A stretch of 20,516 nucleotides of DNA from Acidobacteria subdivision 2 bacterium RH1 MAG20 (GTDB lineage: Bacteria; Acidobacteriota; Terriglobia; Terriglobales; Acidobacteriaceae). How positions within the stretch are numbered: the stretch's first letter is position 1; each line of letters opens with the position of its first letter. The position numbers were made by a program, and so were the translations under genes. The stretch is taken from positions 1 to 20,516 of the forward strand of contig NFUO01000640.1 in NCBI GenBank assembly GCA_002197545.1, written 5' to 3'. Of this stretch, positions 7,276-15,573 are shown one piece after another. Under the pieces are notes generated by a model. That model was not told the DNA's origin. It saw only the letters and a program-made list of their open reading frames with translations, and did not search any database.

Positions 7276-9947
7276 AGGGAGCGGCGGTGCGGCTCTTCGA
7301 TAGCCTGCGGCGACGGATGCGGTCGTTGCGGACGCGCGATGCGAGCAATGCCGCGCTGGGGGATGAGTTGCGGTTCCACCTTGAACGGCAAGTGGAGGAG
7401 AACCTGGCGCGGGGGATGTCGCCGAGGGCGGCGCGGGCGGCTGCCAAGGAGGAGTTTGGCAGTGTGGCGCAGGCGACCGAGGAGGCCTATGAGGCGCGCG
7501 GGGTGGCGTGGCTGGATGATTTGGCGCAGGACGCCCGCTATGGTGCGCGGACGCTGCGACGGAACTGGTCGTTCACACTAGTGACGGTGGCGACGCTGGC
7601 GCTGGGGATTGGGACGTGCACGGCGATCTTCAGCGTGGTGAACGCAGTGCTGCTACGTTCACTCCCGTATGGAGCGCCGGAGCGCCTGGTGTATCTGTTT
7701 ACGCCGAACTCGCACTTCAAGATTCCGATGGGGGTCATGGGGCCGAGCAACGCGGACTTCCTCGACCTACAGCGGGAGAGCCACTCGTTCGCGTCGATGA
7801 CGTTGTTCGACCAGCGGCAGTACGACCTTGCCGCCGACGATCAGCCGCAGCGCGTGGGCGCGGCCAAGGTGGATGCGCAGTTCTTTTCCACGTTGCAGGC
7901 GGACCCGATGTTGGGACGCGCGATCCAGGAGAGCGACGAGCAGCCCGGAAGCGACCATGTGGTCGTTCTGAGCTATGCGCTGTGGCAGAGCGCGTTCGAT
8001 GGACGAGACGACGCCGTGGGCCGGACGCTGCGGCTGAACGGCAGTCCTTATCAGGTGATCGGCGTGATGCCGCCGGAGTTCAGCTACCCGAACCGGAACG
8101 ATCTTAGTTATGGAGATGGGCACATTGCAGCGACGCAGCTATGGGTGCCACTGGCGCTGACGGCGCAGCAGAGAGCGGACCGCGACAATAATCCCGGATA
8201 TGCGATTGCGCGACTGAAGCCAGGTGTGACGGCGCATATGGCGCAGGCGGAGATGAGCGCGTTGATGAAGCGGCTTGATCAACTGCACATCGCGGAGTGG
8301 AGAGGGTGGGGAGCGTATATCGAGCCGTTTCTCGATGTGGCGATCTCTCCGGTGCGACCTTTGATGTGGCTGCTGATGGGCGCGGTGGGGTTCGTGCTGC
8401 TGATCGCGTGCGGCAATGCGGCGAACCTGCTGCTGGCGCGGGCGGCCAACCGGACGCACGAACTGGGGATGCGGGCGACACTGGGAGCGCGGCGTGGGCG
8501 GCTGGTGCGCCAGATGTTGACGGAGTCGCTGATGCTGAGCGGTGTGGCGGGGGGGGGCGGCGTGATGCTTGCATGGCTCTTTCTGCATGTGTTGCTGCGG
8601 CTGAATCCCGGGAACATTCCGCGGATGCAGGAGGCATCCCTGGACCTGCGGGTGCTGACGTTCCTTGTCTTCGTGTCGGTGCTGACGGGGCTGCTCTTCG
8701 GCGTGCTGCCGTCATTGACTGTTACCCGCATCCGCCTTACGGAGTTTCTGAAGAGCGGAGGCATGCACGGCATTGCCGGCGACCGCAGGCGGTTGCGGAG
8801 CGGCCTGGCGATTGCGCAGGTGGCGCTGGTGGTGATGCTGCTGACCGGAGCCGGACTGGTGCTGCGGAGCTATGTGAAAGTATTGGAGATCCAGACGGGT
8901 TTTTCGGCTTCCACCGTGACGGGAGTGCTGCATCTGGGCAAACAGTATGACACGCAGGAGAAGGCGTGGAACCTGCTGGAGGCGGTACTGGAAAGAGTCC
9001 GGTCGATCCATGGAGTGGAGGCCACGGGACTGGTGAATATGGCCCCCTTGTCGGGCAACGAGGGCGTGTCGACAATATGGATTGAGGGACATCCGCACAA
9101 GATAGACGAGATGTTTGAGACGAGAAATATCTCGCAGGGCTATTTAGGGGCGATGCAGACGCCTTTGCTTGCGGGACGGGACTTTGCCGAGGAGGATGCG
9201 ACCGAAGGGGCAAAGGTGGCAATCATCAACGAGGCCTTTGCGACGGACTACTTCAGTGGCGAGAGCGCAGTGGGACAACATCTGCGCACCAATACCTCCG
9301 ATCCCTGGTACACGGTGGTGGGTGTGGTGCAGGATGTCCGCTATTTGAATGTTGAAGATGCTGTCGGTCCGCAGGTTTATTTTCCCTGGCATGGAGATGC
9401 CGGTCCCTCCAGCGCGTTCCTTGCGGTGCGCTCGACGCTGTCGCAGGGCGCGCTGACGTCCGCGATCCGTGGGGCCATTCATGCGGTCGATCCTACGCTG
9501 TCCATTGAGGATGTCCATGCGATGGGCGAGTTGGAGTCGAAGGAAAGAGCGGGGCGGCGGTTCCAGACGATGCTGCTGGTCGTGTTTGCGGGGATGGCGA
9601 TGTTGCTGGCGATGGTGGGCATCTATGGGCTGCTTGCCTATTCCGTCAGGCAGAGGACCGGGGAGATTGGGCTTCGCATGGCGCTGGGTTCGTCAAAGAG
9701 TGGGGTGATTCGGCTCGTCTTACGGGAGGGGCTGGGGCTGCTTGGAGTGGGTTTGCTGCTGGGATTGGCGGGGGCGTTTGCATGCACGCGACTTCTGGCT
9801 GGTTTTCTCTACGGTGTTCCTGCTCTCGATCCGTTTACGTTTGTGCTGGTCCCGGTGCTGCTTTTTATTGCGACGCTGGCTGCTTGTCTGGTTCCTAGCT
9901 GGAGGGCGGCTGCTGTCGATCCGATGAACGCGTTGCGTCATGAATGA
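7272..9947 (+). CDS. ABC transporter permease of the ADOP type (MacB/FtsX-like, duplicated)
   Basis: This 891-residue inner-membrane protein belongs to the acidobacterial duplicated orphan permease group, so called because no ATPase gene is attached. The chosen ATG overlaps the padR stop; an in-frame GTG at 7227 inside padR is unlikely. After a cytosolic helical segment ([17 protein letters not shown], then [11 protein letters not shown]) comes the first membrane helix ([20 protein letters not shown]), a long MacB-type periplasmic domain, an FtsX block ([20 protein letters not shown], then [20 protein letters not shown]) and two more helices. A second copy of the unit follows, with a second periplasmic domain and FtsX block ([20 protein letters not shown]), ending [19 protein letters not shown]. 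MacB-like systems export or mechanically transmit across the envelope; the substrate here is unknown. The gene appears complete and in frame. Confidence 0.93.
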   Translation: MKGAAVRLFDSLRRRMRSLRTRDASNAALGDELRFHLERQVEENLARGMSPRAARAAAKEEFGSVAQATEEAYEARGVAWLDDLAQDARYGARTLRRNWSFTLVTVATLALGIGTCTAIFSVVNAVLLRSLPYGAPERLVYLFTPNSHFKIPMGVMGPSNADFLDLQRESHSFASMTLFDQRQYDLAADDQPQRVGAAKVDAQFFSTLQADPMLGRAIQESDEQPGSDHVVVLSYALWQSAFDGRDDAVGRTLRLNGSPYQVIGVMPPEFSYPNRNDLSYGDGHIAATQLWVPLALTAQQRADRDNNPGYAIARLKPGVTAHMAQAEMSALMKRLDQLHIAEWRGWGAYIEPFLDVAISPVRPLMWLLMGAVGFVLLIACGNAANLLLARAANRTHELGMRATLGARRGRLVRQMLTESLMLSGVAGGGGVMLAWLFLHVLLRLNPGNIPRMQEASLDLRVLTFLVFVSVLTGLLFGVLPSLTVTRIRLTEFLKSGGMHGIAGDRRRLRSGLAIAQVALVVMLLTGAGLVLRSYVKVLEIQTGFSASTVTGVLHLGKQYDTQEKAWNLLEAVLERVRSIHGVEATGLVNMAPLSGNEGVSTIWIEGHPHKIDEMFETRNISQGYLGAMQTPLLAGRDFAEEDATEGAKVAIINEAFATDYFSGESAVGQHLRTNTSDPWYTVVGVVQDVRYLNVEDAVGPQVYFPWHGDAGPSSAFLAVRSTLSQGALTSAIRGAIHAVDPTLSIEDVHAMGELESKERAGRRFQTMLLVVFAGMAMLLAMVGIYGLLAYSVRQRTGEIGLRMALGSSKSGVIRLVLREGLGLLGVGLLLGLAGAFACTRLLAGFLYGVPALDPFTFVLVPVLLFIATLAACLVPSWRAAAVDPMNALRHE

Positions 9948-10015
9948 TCGGCAGGAAGAGGATTTTTGCGGAGGATCTATCTATGGCAGTTTTGGAGTAG
10001 GTGTAGAGGATCAAA

Positions 10016-10070
10016 GAACAGGCAACAGCAAAGGCAAAATACCGGGGTTCTTCGCTTCGCTCAGAATGAC
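10016..10070. repeat. Dispersed intergenic repeat, family C, copy 1
   Basis: The segment starts with GAACAGGCAAC, then GCAAAGGCAA, and ends with CTTCGCTCAGAATGAC. The same elements in the same order occur at 11536-11620, where extra sequence is inserted. On the minus strand it reads HSERSEEPRYFAFAV, a translation of repeat rather than of a gene. The remainder of 9948-10126 contains only two copies of CAACGCTTTT. Confidence 0.7.
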
Positions 10071-10126
10071 AACGCTTTTTCAAAATCACAACGCTTTTGA
10101 TGACTCTACAGATCTACGAAGCTGCT

Positions 10127-10666
10127 CTAGTCGGGGACTTGCCAGCCTACCGGGGTTTGGGCGAGGGTGGCTACGCCGGTGGCCTCGCCGCTGGTGATTT
10201 GGGCCATGGCGGGGAAGGCTGTGAGGACTTCGGGGGATTTGGCCCAGACGGGGACCTCCTGCATGGTGTAGTGATAGGTCACCTGGGTTTCGTTGAAGCC
10301 GTCGGCGAGGGCCGGTGGGGTGAAGCGGTCGATGGTGTTGACGACGCGGTGGCCGTAGCAGAACCTTGGCGCGTAGCGGGTGCCTGCTGCGGCGACGGTG
10401 TAGCGGCTGACGTGGATGGCCATCTCTACGGTTTTATCGAGGAGTTGTGATTTGACCAGAGAGTCCATTTGCGCGGTCTCTTTTTTATCGCTGGTCTCGT
10501 AGGGGAAGCGTATGTTGCTGAGCAGGCAGTCGGGATGGTCGACGAAGTGTTTGTTGAGGCCCTGGATGGAATTTTCAGAGGTAGGAGCGGATTTGGAGTG
10601 GCAGCCTGCCGCAGAGAAGAGAAGCGTGCAGATGAGTGTGGACTTCAAGATGGTTGATGTTTTCAT
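10127..10666 (-). CDS. Putative lipoprotein of unknown function
   Basis: This 179-residue protein begins at ATG 10666 (MKTSTILKSTLICTLLFSAAGC). A frame extends further upstream, but only this start gives a lipoprotein signal with the lipobox SAAGC; the lipidated cysteine would be C22. It should be anchored in the envelope. The mature part has a segment NKHFVDHPDCLLSNIRFPYE, a possible helix-turn region (MDSLVKSQLLDKTVEMAI), and a beta-rich C-terminal half (FCYGHRVVNTIDRFTPP, TQVTYHYTMQEVPVWA). Two further cysteines (DC-L and FCYG) might form a disulfide. I do not recognise the family. Signal peptide and composition argue that it is a genuine gene; function is open. It lies convergent to the permease gene. 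Confidence 0.7.
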   Translation of the reverse strand: MKTSTILKSTLICTLLFSAAGCHSKSAPTSENSIQGLNKHFVDHPDCLLSNIRFPYETSDKKETAQMDSLVKSQLLDKTVEMAIHVSRYTVAAAGTRYAPRFCYGHRVVNTIDRFTPPALADGFNETQVTYHYTMQEVPVWAKSPEVLTAFPAMAQITSGEATGVATLAQTPVGWQVPD

Positions 10667-11036
10667 GGGTCGTCTCTGGTTACATTTTGGTTGGATGCCT
10701 TTTTGTGACGGGATGGCATTGGTGGAGTGATGACTTTGCACCTTGTGGAGGGTTGAGATGAGCGGGAGCGGTTGTGGTTCGCGCGATGGACACCTTGGAA
10801 CTTGTCTAAAACTATGTAAAAAGGCGACGGCGTAAAACATGCAACGACATAATACAGGGATCTCTCCACTACGGCGGCAAAAGCGCCGCCTCCGGTCGAG
10901 AGGATGTAGTTTTTTGTGGGGTGGGTTGTAGAGAGAGATCGGCAGGGAAGGTTATTCGTCTTCTGCGGCGACGGGTGGCGGCTGAGCACGTCTCCACACT
11001 GTATCAATAAGAGGGCGCGGGAGACGAGAATGTCGG
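10667..11036. other. Intergenic region with a family A repeat
   Basis: This 370-base stretch has no supported gene. A minus-strand open frame across it is largely translated repeat. It contains the second copy of repeat family A at 10824-10906 and should carry the promoter of the lipoprotein gene; no clear -35/-10 pair was recognised. Confidence 0.55.
10824..10906. repeat. Dispersed intergenic repeat, family A, copy 2
   Basis: It matches 4371-4457 (GCGAC, CGTAAAACA, GCAACGAC, AATACAGG, TCTCTCCACT, CTCCGGTCGAGA in order). In this copy the variable middle forms a hairpin of GGCG and CGCC around a CAAAAG-like loop (about 10873-10889). The copies differ most in that middle, consistent with a structured element whose stem drifts. 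Confidence 0.75.
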
Positions 11037-11345
11037 TTAGTGTTCGCCGGTGAGCCAGAGCATGTAGGGATAGAGAAGAAGAAAGAGGATGAGGCAGATG
11101 GCGAGGAGATCCATGTAGAGGCAGAGGAGAACTCCGGCATGGAAGAGGTCCCATTGAGGACGTCTCATGCAGCGGAAGGTATCGAAGCTGCCGACGGCTG
11201 CGACGATTGCCGGGAGGATGAGAAAGAGGTTTGCCCGGTTGTTGGGGAATCCGGAGAGCAGATAGGCCACCCCGAGGCTGAGAAGCACAAGTATGTTGCC
11301 TCGCAGCAGGGACCTCCTTTGCGGATTGAGGATGCGGGATATCAC
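11037..11345 (-). CDS. Small multi-pass membrane protein, unknown function
   Basis: The frame encodes 102 residues, starting at GTG 11345. Three hydrophobic segments are evident: NILVLLSLGVAYLLSGF, LFLILPAIVAAVGSF, and a long C-terminal one (GVLLCLYMDLLAICLILFLL onward). Basic residues (RRSLLR at 10-15 and RCMRRP) separate them, as expected for positive-inside topology. No family is recognised. The ribosome binding site is poor and the start is a GTG, so the true start is uncertain. The regular alternation of hydrophobic and charged segments is the main argument that it is coding. Confidence 0.5.
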   Translation of the reverse strand: MISRILNPQRRSLLRGNILVLLSLGVAYLLSGFPNNRANLFLILPAIVAAVGSFDTFRCMRRPQWDLFHAGVLLCLYMDLLAICLILFLLLYPYMLWLTGEH

Positions 11346-11456
11346 GCTTTGCCCATTGCTAAGGATAGGATATGGGGTTTTGGGGGAGTGTTTCGGCGCA
11401 TGAAAGGGCTTAATAAGGCTGCTGAAAAGTCTGTTGCAGCAATTAAAGAAAGGCCC

Positions 11457-11470
11457 GGGGCTAAAGCCCT
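11457..11470. repeat. Partial copy of the 'GGGGCTAAAGCCC' repeat (family B)
   Basis: GGGGCTAAAGCCCT repeats the hairpin seen at 3054-3067 with one changed base. The surrounding 11346-11643 also contains the second family C repeat and no supported gene. Confidence 0.6.
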
Positions 11471-11535
11471 ATGCTAATCCGAAAAACCACAGCTTAGACT
11501 TTTCATCACCTTCTTAATACCCATGACACCGATTG

Positions 11536-11620
11536 GAACAGGCAACGGCAAAGGCAACTGCAGATCCTTCGACTTCGCTGCTCACGAAATGCGCGAGCGG
11601 CTTCGCTCAGGATGGATGAC
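11536..11620. repeat. Dispersed intergenic repeat, family C, copy 2
   Basis: It shares GAACAGGCAAC-GCAAAGGCAA and the terminal CTTCGCTCAG-ATG with 10016-10070. The middle is longer and contains GCTGCTCACG and GCGCGAGCGGC, which can form a hairpin. It lies just beyond the mtnA stop. Confidence 0.65.
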
Positions 11621-11643
11621 AGGAGTTTTGGACAAGGCCGTGG

Positions 11644-12711
11644 CTATACCGTGGTGAGTTGAGGGCCGGTCTGGGTGGCCATTTGCTGGATGGATTGCTC
11701 ATAGGGAGCGCGGAGGATTCCGCGTTCGGTGATGATGGCGGTGATGTACTTTGCGGGGGTGACGTCGAAGGCCGGGTTCTGGATGGCGGCGCCGTTGGGC
11801 GTCATCTGTTTGCCGTTGGAGTGGGTGACTTCGGTGGCGGCGCGCTGCTCGATGGGAATGAGATCGCCGTGTGCGGTGGCGAGATCGATGGTGGAGAGAG
11901 GAGCGGCGACGTAGAAGGGAATATTGTGCTCTTTGGCGAGGACGGCGACGGAGTAGGTGCCGATCTTGTTGGCGGTGTCGCCATTGGCGGCGATGCGGTC
12001 GGCACCGACGATGACGGCCTGGATGCGGCCCTGACGCATGAGGGAGCCCGCCATGTTGTCGCAGAGGACGGTGGTGGGGATGTTGTCGTGGAGAAGCTCC
12101 CAGGCGGTGAGGCGTGCGCCTTGAAGGTAAGGGCGGGTTTCGTCGGCGAAGACGTCGATCTTGTGGCCGCGCTCTACGGCGGCGCGGATGACGCCGAGGG
12201 CAGTGCCGTAGCCGCAGGTGGCGAGTGCTCCGGCGTTGCAGTGGGTGAGGACGGTGCCTTGCTGGGGGAGGAGCGATGCGCCGTGGGCTCCCATCTGCTT
12301 GCAGGCGGCGATGTCTTCGTCGTACATCTGCCGGGCCTCTACGATGAGGGCGGCTTTGATCTCGGGAATGGGAGTATTGGCGTCGGCGAGGGCGTTGTAC
12401 TTGTCGCTCATGCGCTTGATCGCCCAGAAGAGATTGACGGCGGTGGGGCGGGTTTCGGCGAGGGTCTTCGAGATGACGGCTACTTCTTCGGTGAGGGCGG
12501 GGATGGTGGTCGCGGTGCTGCGGTCGACGCCGATGGCTACGCCCATGGCTGCGGAGACGCCGATGGCGGGTGCTCCGCGGACGATCATGTCGCGGATGAC
12601 GGTGGCGACTTGCTTGTAGTCGGTGGCGAGGACGTAGGTTTCTTCGAGGGGGAGTTTGGTCTGGTCGAGGAAGTTAACGCCGGTGGGGAGCCATTCGAGG
12701 GTAGGAATCAT
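11644..12711 (-). CDS. mtnA: S-methyl-5-thioribose-1-phosphate isomerase
   Basis: This 355-residue cytosolic enzyme of the methionine salvage pathway isomerises 5-methylthioribose 1-phosphate to 5-methylthioribulose 1-phosphate. It has the full family pattern: MIRGAP-type motif VRGAPAIG (44-51), THCNAG with the catalytic cysteine (C158), [17 protein letters not shown] (190-206), and [17 protein letters not shown] with the catalytic aspartate (D238). Length is as expected (about 350). The related eIF2B alpha/beta/delta-like proteins lack the cysteine/aspartate pair, so the isomerase call is firm. No other salvage gene is visible in the window. A weak ribosome binding site precedes the ATG. Confidence 0.95.
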   Translation of the reverse strand: MIPTLEWLPTGVNFLDQTKLPLEETYVLATDYKQVATVIRDMIVRGAPAIGVSAAMGVAIGVDRSTATTIPALTEEVAVISKTLAETRPTAVNLFWAIKRMSDKYNALADANTPIPEIKAALIVEARQMYDEDIAACKQMGAHGASLLPQQGTVLTHCNAGALATCGYGTALGVIRAAVERGHKIDVFADETRPYLQGARLTAWELLHDNIPTTVLCDNMAGSLMRQGRIQAVIVGADRIAANGDTANKIGTYSVAVLAKEHNIPFYVAAPLSTIDLATAHGDLIPIEQRAATEVTHSNGKQMTPNGAAIQNPAFDVTPAKYITAIITERGILRAPYEQSIQQMATQTGPQLTTV

Positions 12712-12790
12712 GTCTTTATTAGTTTAGACGACTGGGTGGTGTGCTGGAATTTCTGGCCGGGTTCGGTGGTGGCGGGAGATATTTCTGCAT

Positions 12791-12824
12791 AAAAAAAGGA
12801 GCCACTTGATTGCCAAGTGACTCC
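12791..12824 (-). terminator. Rho-independent terminator of the GH18 gene
   Basis: Read on the minus strand, an 11-bp stem (12814-12824 with 12798-12808, one A/C mismatch) closes a 5-base loop and is followed by seven T residues (12797-12791). It lies 25 bases beyond the chitinase stop and 80 bases before the mtnA start, so the two minus-strand genes are separate transcription units. Confidence 0.93.
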
Positions 12825-12848
12825 TCGGGTTGATCCGTCGAACGAGAT

Positions 12849-15014
12849 TTATTTCGTTGCGGCGGGGAAGCTGTGCAGCAGCGGGCCTACTGTATTGGAG
12901 TAGCGATAGTTCTCGCGGCGGTCCGCATCGATGGTCCAGAACATGGCTCCATTGAAGGTGGGATAGCCGTTGGGCTGCAGCAGCTTGTAATGGGTTGGGG
13001 CATTGGATTTTCCGGTGATCAGATAACGTATGGCGTCCATGACGATATCCGGGGTGGTGTCGCCGTTGAGGAAGCCGATGGCAACCTTCTCCGGTGGCAG
13101 CGGCTCGAAGAAGTGTTTGGGATCGCGACCGACGGGGAAGCCGTGCAGCACGAGCTCGGTCACTGCGGCGTGATAATCGACGGTTCCTGGCATGTAGAAT
13201 TCGCCGTCCAGACCTTCGAGTGGAGGCGTGTTGTAGTCCTGCGTATCGACGAAGGTGAGGATGTCGCGGATACCTTGCAGGATGGGAATGTAGGAGCCGA
13301 ACTGGCCGCCGTAGCTAGGGTAGCCGGATGGGATCTGCGTGCCCTCGGGAACGAGGCTGATCATAAAGTTGGGTCCGAAGTGGTCGTGTAGCTGGTGCAT
13401 TGCGGAGATGATGTTGACGGTTCCGGGCGTAGTTGGATGACGGAAGTCGTTGTCGCCGGGATCGAGCGAGAAGGAGGGTGATTCATAGTCAAGATCGACG
13501 CCGTCGAAGTGGTACTCCTGCACGATCTGCTCGACGGAGGTAATGAATCTCTTGACGCCTTCCTGCGTTGCCAGCGTAAAGTACTGGCCGCCGCCGCCGA
13601 GCGAGATCATGACCTTCTTACCCTCGTGTTGTTTGGCCAGGATGTCCGCCTTGAACTCCTCTGGGGTTTGGCCGCCGGAGACTTTGTATTGCATCAGGCC
13701 GTCGGTACCCTTTACTGGTGTGGCGAAGGCGACGATGACGATATCCCACTGGGGAGAGACGTCGCGGATGCGTCCGTAGCCTGACCAGTAGCCGATGAGC
13801 TGATGACCGTTAGGGCCGGTGGTCATGGCCACGGGCTTAACGGTGGAGGCCTGAGCAGCCTGGAAGCTGCCGAACTGGCCGCCACCGCCTCGTCTGCGTA
13901 CAGGGCAGGGAGTGGCAGGACCGGTGAGTAGATGCGTGTCGGGGAAGCTGTAGGAGTTTTCAAAGGAGCCTGGGTCGGCGGCCTGGGTGTACCAGGGAAT
14001 CAGGGCCACGTTCTGCAGGTGGTAGGCGGTTCCGTGCGCGTTCGCTACGTATGCTTCGGAGGCAGGAACATTGTTCTTCGGATTGTTGTCCATTGGTGCC
14101 AATAGAAATAGCGATGAGCCGACGCCGGTGCCACCGCAACCGCTACCTTTTTCAGGCCGCATCCAGCCGGGGAAGACGTTTCCGGGAGCGTTGGGATCGC
14201 GGTAACGCGCCAGAGGGTCGAGCAAGGGGTCCATGAACCACTGCGCGAGCTGCTGGGTGAGCGGCTGAATGTCGGAGTCCGGTGTGACGACGTGGGGATC
14301 GAGATAACTGCCGAGAACGAATGATTGACGCGCACCGGCTGAGGTATCGATGCCGTGGGTGCCCCAGGAGCAGCAGACAGTTGCGTCGGCGAGAGCATAG
14401 TAGGTGGCGTTTTTTGTCAGCGCGATGACCAGGCTGCCTGTTTGCTGCGCGGGGAGTTGCTTGAACAGCTCCTTCTGGAGGAACTGAATATCGACAACGG
14501 CCAGCGAACGCCCTGTTTTTTGGGACGTCAATACGTATCCGTAGCCGATGGGAATAGTGATTTTGACGGGTACAACTTTGGGCTTGCTGAGCAGGGTGTG
14601 CCAGGAGTTTCCTGCTGGGGCTGACTTATAGAAGGCGGCACGCTGCATGGCGTCCGTATACTGCGTTGTGCCGGATGCGAAGGCGTACTTCTGGAAGATG
14701 GGGGAGTGCACGACTTTGGAGACCTCTTGTCCCGCGTCCAACGTCGCCTTCCTGCCGGTTGTATCCACCGGCGTGTCAAAGGAGAGCGTGATGGGAACGA
14801 GAACAGTGGGAATGGTCGTGATTCCGCCTTTGGCCGGGTCGCTGCCGACGATGGTGTAGGAGTGCTCCTTGCCTGTTGCGCCATACGAACGCGTAAATGT
14901 GGGCACAGAGACTGTGGGCGCCGACGAGGAAACGCTTTGAGCGAGGCCAGAGGGAACCACCAGCAAGAGCAAGGGCAGAAGACAAGTTGGGATAGAGTGG
15001 ACATCCGGCTTCAC
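12849..15014 (-). CDS. Secreted GH18 chitinase-like glycoside hydrolase with large N-terminal domain
   Basis: This 721-residue protein starts at a GTG with GGAGG seven bases upstream. A Sec signal peptide follows (LLPLLLLVVPSGLAQS, cleavage about residue 26). Residues about 35-385 form a domain seen in acidobacterial secreted proteins (VVHSPIFQ, then TTQYTDAMQRAAFY) that includes a CC pair (TVCCSWGTHG). After a Gly-rich linker (RRRGGGGQFGSF) the GH18 domain starts at about 396 (HQLIGYWSGYG). It contains KVMISLGGGG, the catalytic FDGVDLDYES (D504, D507, D509, E511), VDTQDYN and the late tryptophan strand GAMFWTIDAD. The DxxDxDxE motif is intact, so hydrolysis of chitin or a related GlcNAc polymer is predicted. 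The architecture of a long, non-carbohydrate-binding-like N-terminal domain is unusual for chitinases. It is transcribed alone and ends at its own terminator. Confidence 0.9.
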   Translation of the reverse strand: MKPDVHSIPTCLLPLLLLVVPSGLAQSVSSSAPTVSVPTFTRSYGATGKEHSYTIVGSDPAKGGITTIPTVLVPITLSFDTPVDTTGRKATLDAGQEVSKVVHSPIFQKYAFASGTTQYTDAMQRAAFYKSAPAGNSWHTLLSKPKVVPVKITIPIGYGYVLTSQKTGRSLAVVDIQFLQKELFKQLPAQQTGSLVIALTKNATYYALADATVCCSWGTHGIDTSAGARQSFVLGSYLDPHVVTPDSDIQPLTQQLAQWFMDPLLDPLARYRDPNAPGNVFPGWMRPEKGSGCGGTGVGSSLFLLAPMDNNPKNNVPASEAYVANAHGTAYHLQNVALIPWYTQAADPGSFENSYSFPDTHLLTGPATPCPVRRRGGGGQFGSFQAAQASTVKPVAMTTGPNGHQLIGYWSGYGRIRDVSPQWDIVIVAFATPVKGTDGLMQYKVSGGQTPEEFKADILAKQHEGKKVMISLGGGGQYFTLATQEGVKRFITSVEQIVQEYHFDGVDLDYESPSFSLDPGDNDFRHPTTPGTVNIISAMHQLHDHFGPNFMISLVPEGTQIPSGYPSYGGQFGSYIPILQGIRDILTFVDTQDYNTPPLEGLDGEFYMPGTVDYHAAVTELVLHGFPVGRDPKHFFEPLPPEKVAIGFLNGDTTPDIVMDAIRYLITGKSNAPTHYKLLQPNGYPTFNGAMFWTIDADRRENYRYSNTVGPLLHSFPAATK

Positions 15015-15398
15015 GTACGTACCTCCAAAAAGTTGAAAGAATTTACCCAGCTAGGTTCTTCTATACGGACGAATATAGCAAGGATGAATGCTGTACTTCT
15101 CCTGTGACTTCGAGATGTGTTTGCAGGGACTTTGCGGTCCATCCCGCGGATAGCACAACAGATCGTTTTGAAGCAGCGGACCCTTGGATATGAATGAACC
15201 CTTGCCAGCGGAACGCTACCAGTCGGATTTACCTCCTCGCATCATTTGTGCAAATCGGCGAAGAGACAGACACGAAGGGACGATAATGGAGGCGCGATGC
15301 CTTCGGCATCATGTGAACAATCCATTACAAATGGCACGAGGTAATCGTGGGACACGTTGGTCACAGCTGCACGACTTGTAAATATACCCTCAAACCTC

Positions 15399-15428
15399 TT
15401 GACAGCCCGGCACATCTGGATGTGTAGT
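15399..15428 (+). promoter_or_regulatory. Candidate promoter of the fluoride operon
   Basis: A perfect TTGACA (15399-15404) is followed after 18 bases by TGTAGT (15423-15428; 4/6). A transcript would begin near 15435, about 8 bases before the first stem of the riboswitch, a good fit to a leader that starts with its aptamer. The preceding 15015-15398 shows no supported gene. Confidence 0.5.
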
Positions 15429-15442
15429 AGTTGTGTTGGTGT

Positions 15443-15507
15443 GGTGAAGGAGTTCACCCTTAACCGCTGTTCCTGCCATAGAGGGGGGACAGATGATGAC
15501 TCCTGAC
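15443..15507 (+). ncRNA. Fluoride riboswitch aptamer (crcB RNA motif)
   Basis: The first stem pairs GGTGA (15443-15447) with TCACC (15454-15458). Its loop contains GGAGT (15449-15453), which pairs with ACTCC (15499-15503) to form the family pseudoknot. AACCG (15462-15466) leads into the second stem, CTGTTCC (15467-15473) with GGGACAG (15486-15492, one wobble). The 3' signature ATGATGACTCCTGAC (15493-15507) is close to the remembered family consensus GCUGAUGACUCCUAC. The operon it leads includes crcB, the fluoride channel gene, which makes the assignment strong. Fluoride binding stabilises the pseudoknot and should turn on expression of the genes that follow. Confidence 0.9.
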
Positions 15508-15530
15508 AGGGAATCCTGTTGCGGAGTCAT
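15496..15530 (+). promoter_or_regulatory. Hairpin competing with the riboswitch pseudoknot (expression platform)
   Basis: ATGACTCC (15496-15503) pairs perfectly with GGAGTCAT (15523-15530), and inside it ACAGG (15506-15510) pairs with CCTGT (15515-15519) around GAAT. The first arm contains the pseudoknot strand ACTCC, so hairpin and fluoride-bound aptamer exclude each other. No T-tract follows, and the Shine-Dalgarno GGGAG (15560-15564) is 30 bases further on, so it is not a textbook intrinsic terminator. Control through Rho access, RNA stability or translation is possible. Confidence 0.75.
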
Positions 15531-15573
15531 GTCCACTGCGCGATCCCCGACTTAAATTTGGGAGCTTGTATCC

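Noticed and set aside
9895..10089. 64-codon minus-strand frame containing HSERSEEPRYFAFAV
   Set aside because: This is translated family C repeat overlapping the 3' end of the permease gene.
11659..12792. 377-codon plus-strand open frame opposite mtnA
   Set aside because: Gly/Asp/Val-rich translation with no motif; a by-product of GC-rich codon use in mtnA.
15184..15381. 65-codon plus-strand frame upstream of the fluoride operon
   Set aside because: No ribosome binding site, no recognisable domain and irregular composition; it lies in a regulatory gap.
15248..15550. Possible CRISPR or tandem array before the antiporter
   Set aside because: No regularly spaced repeats; the palindromic parts are explained by the riboswitch and its competing hairpin.
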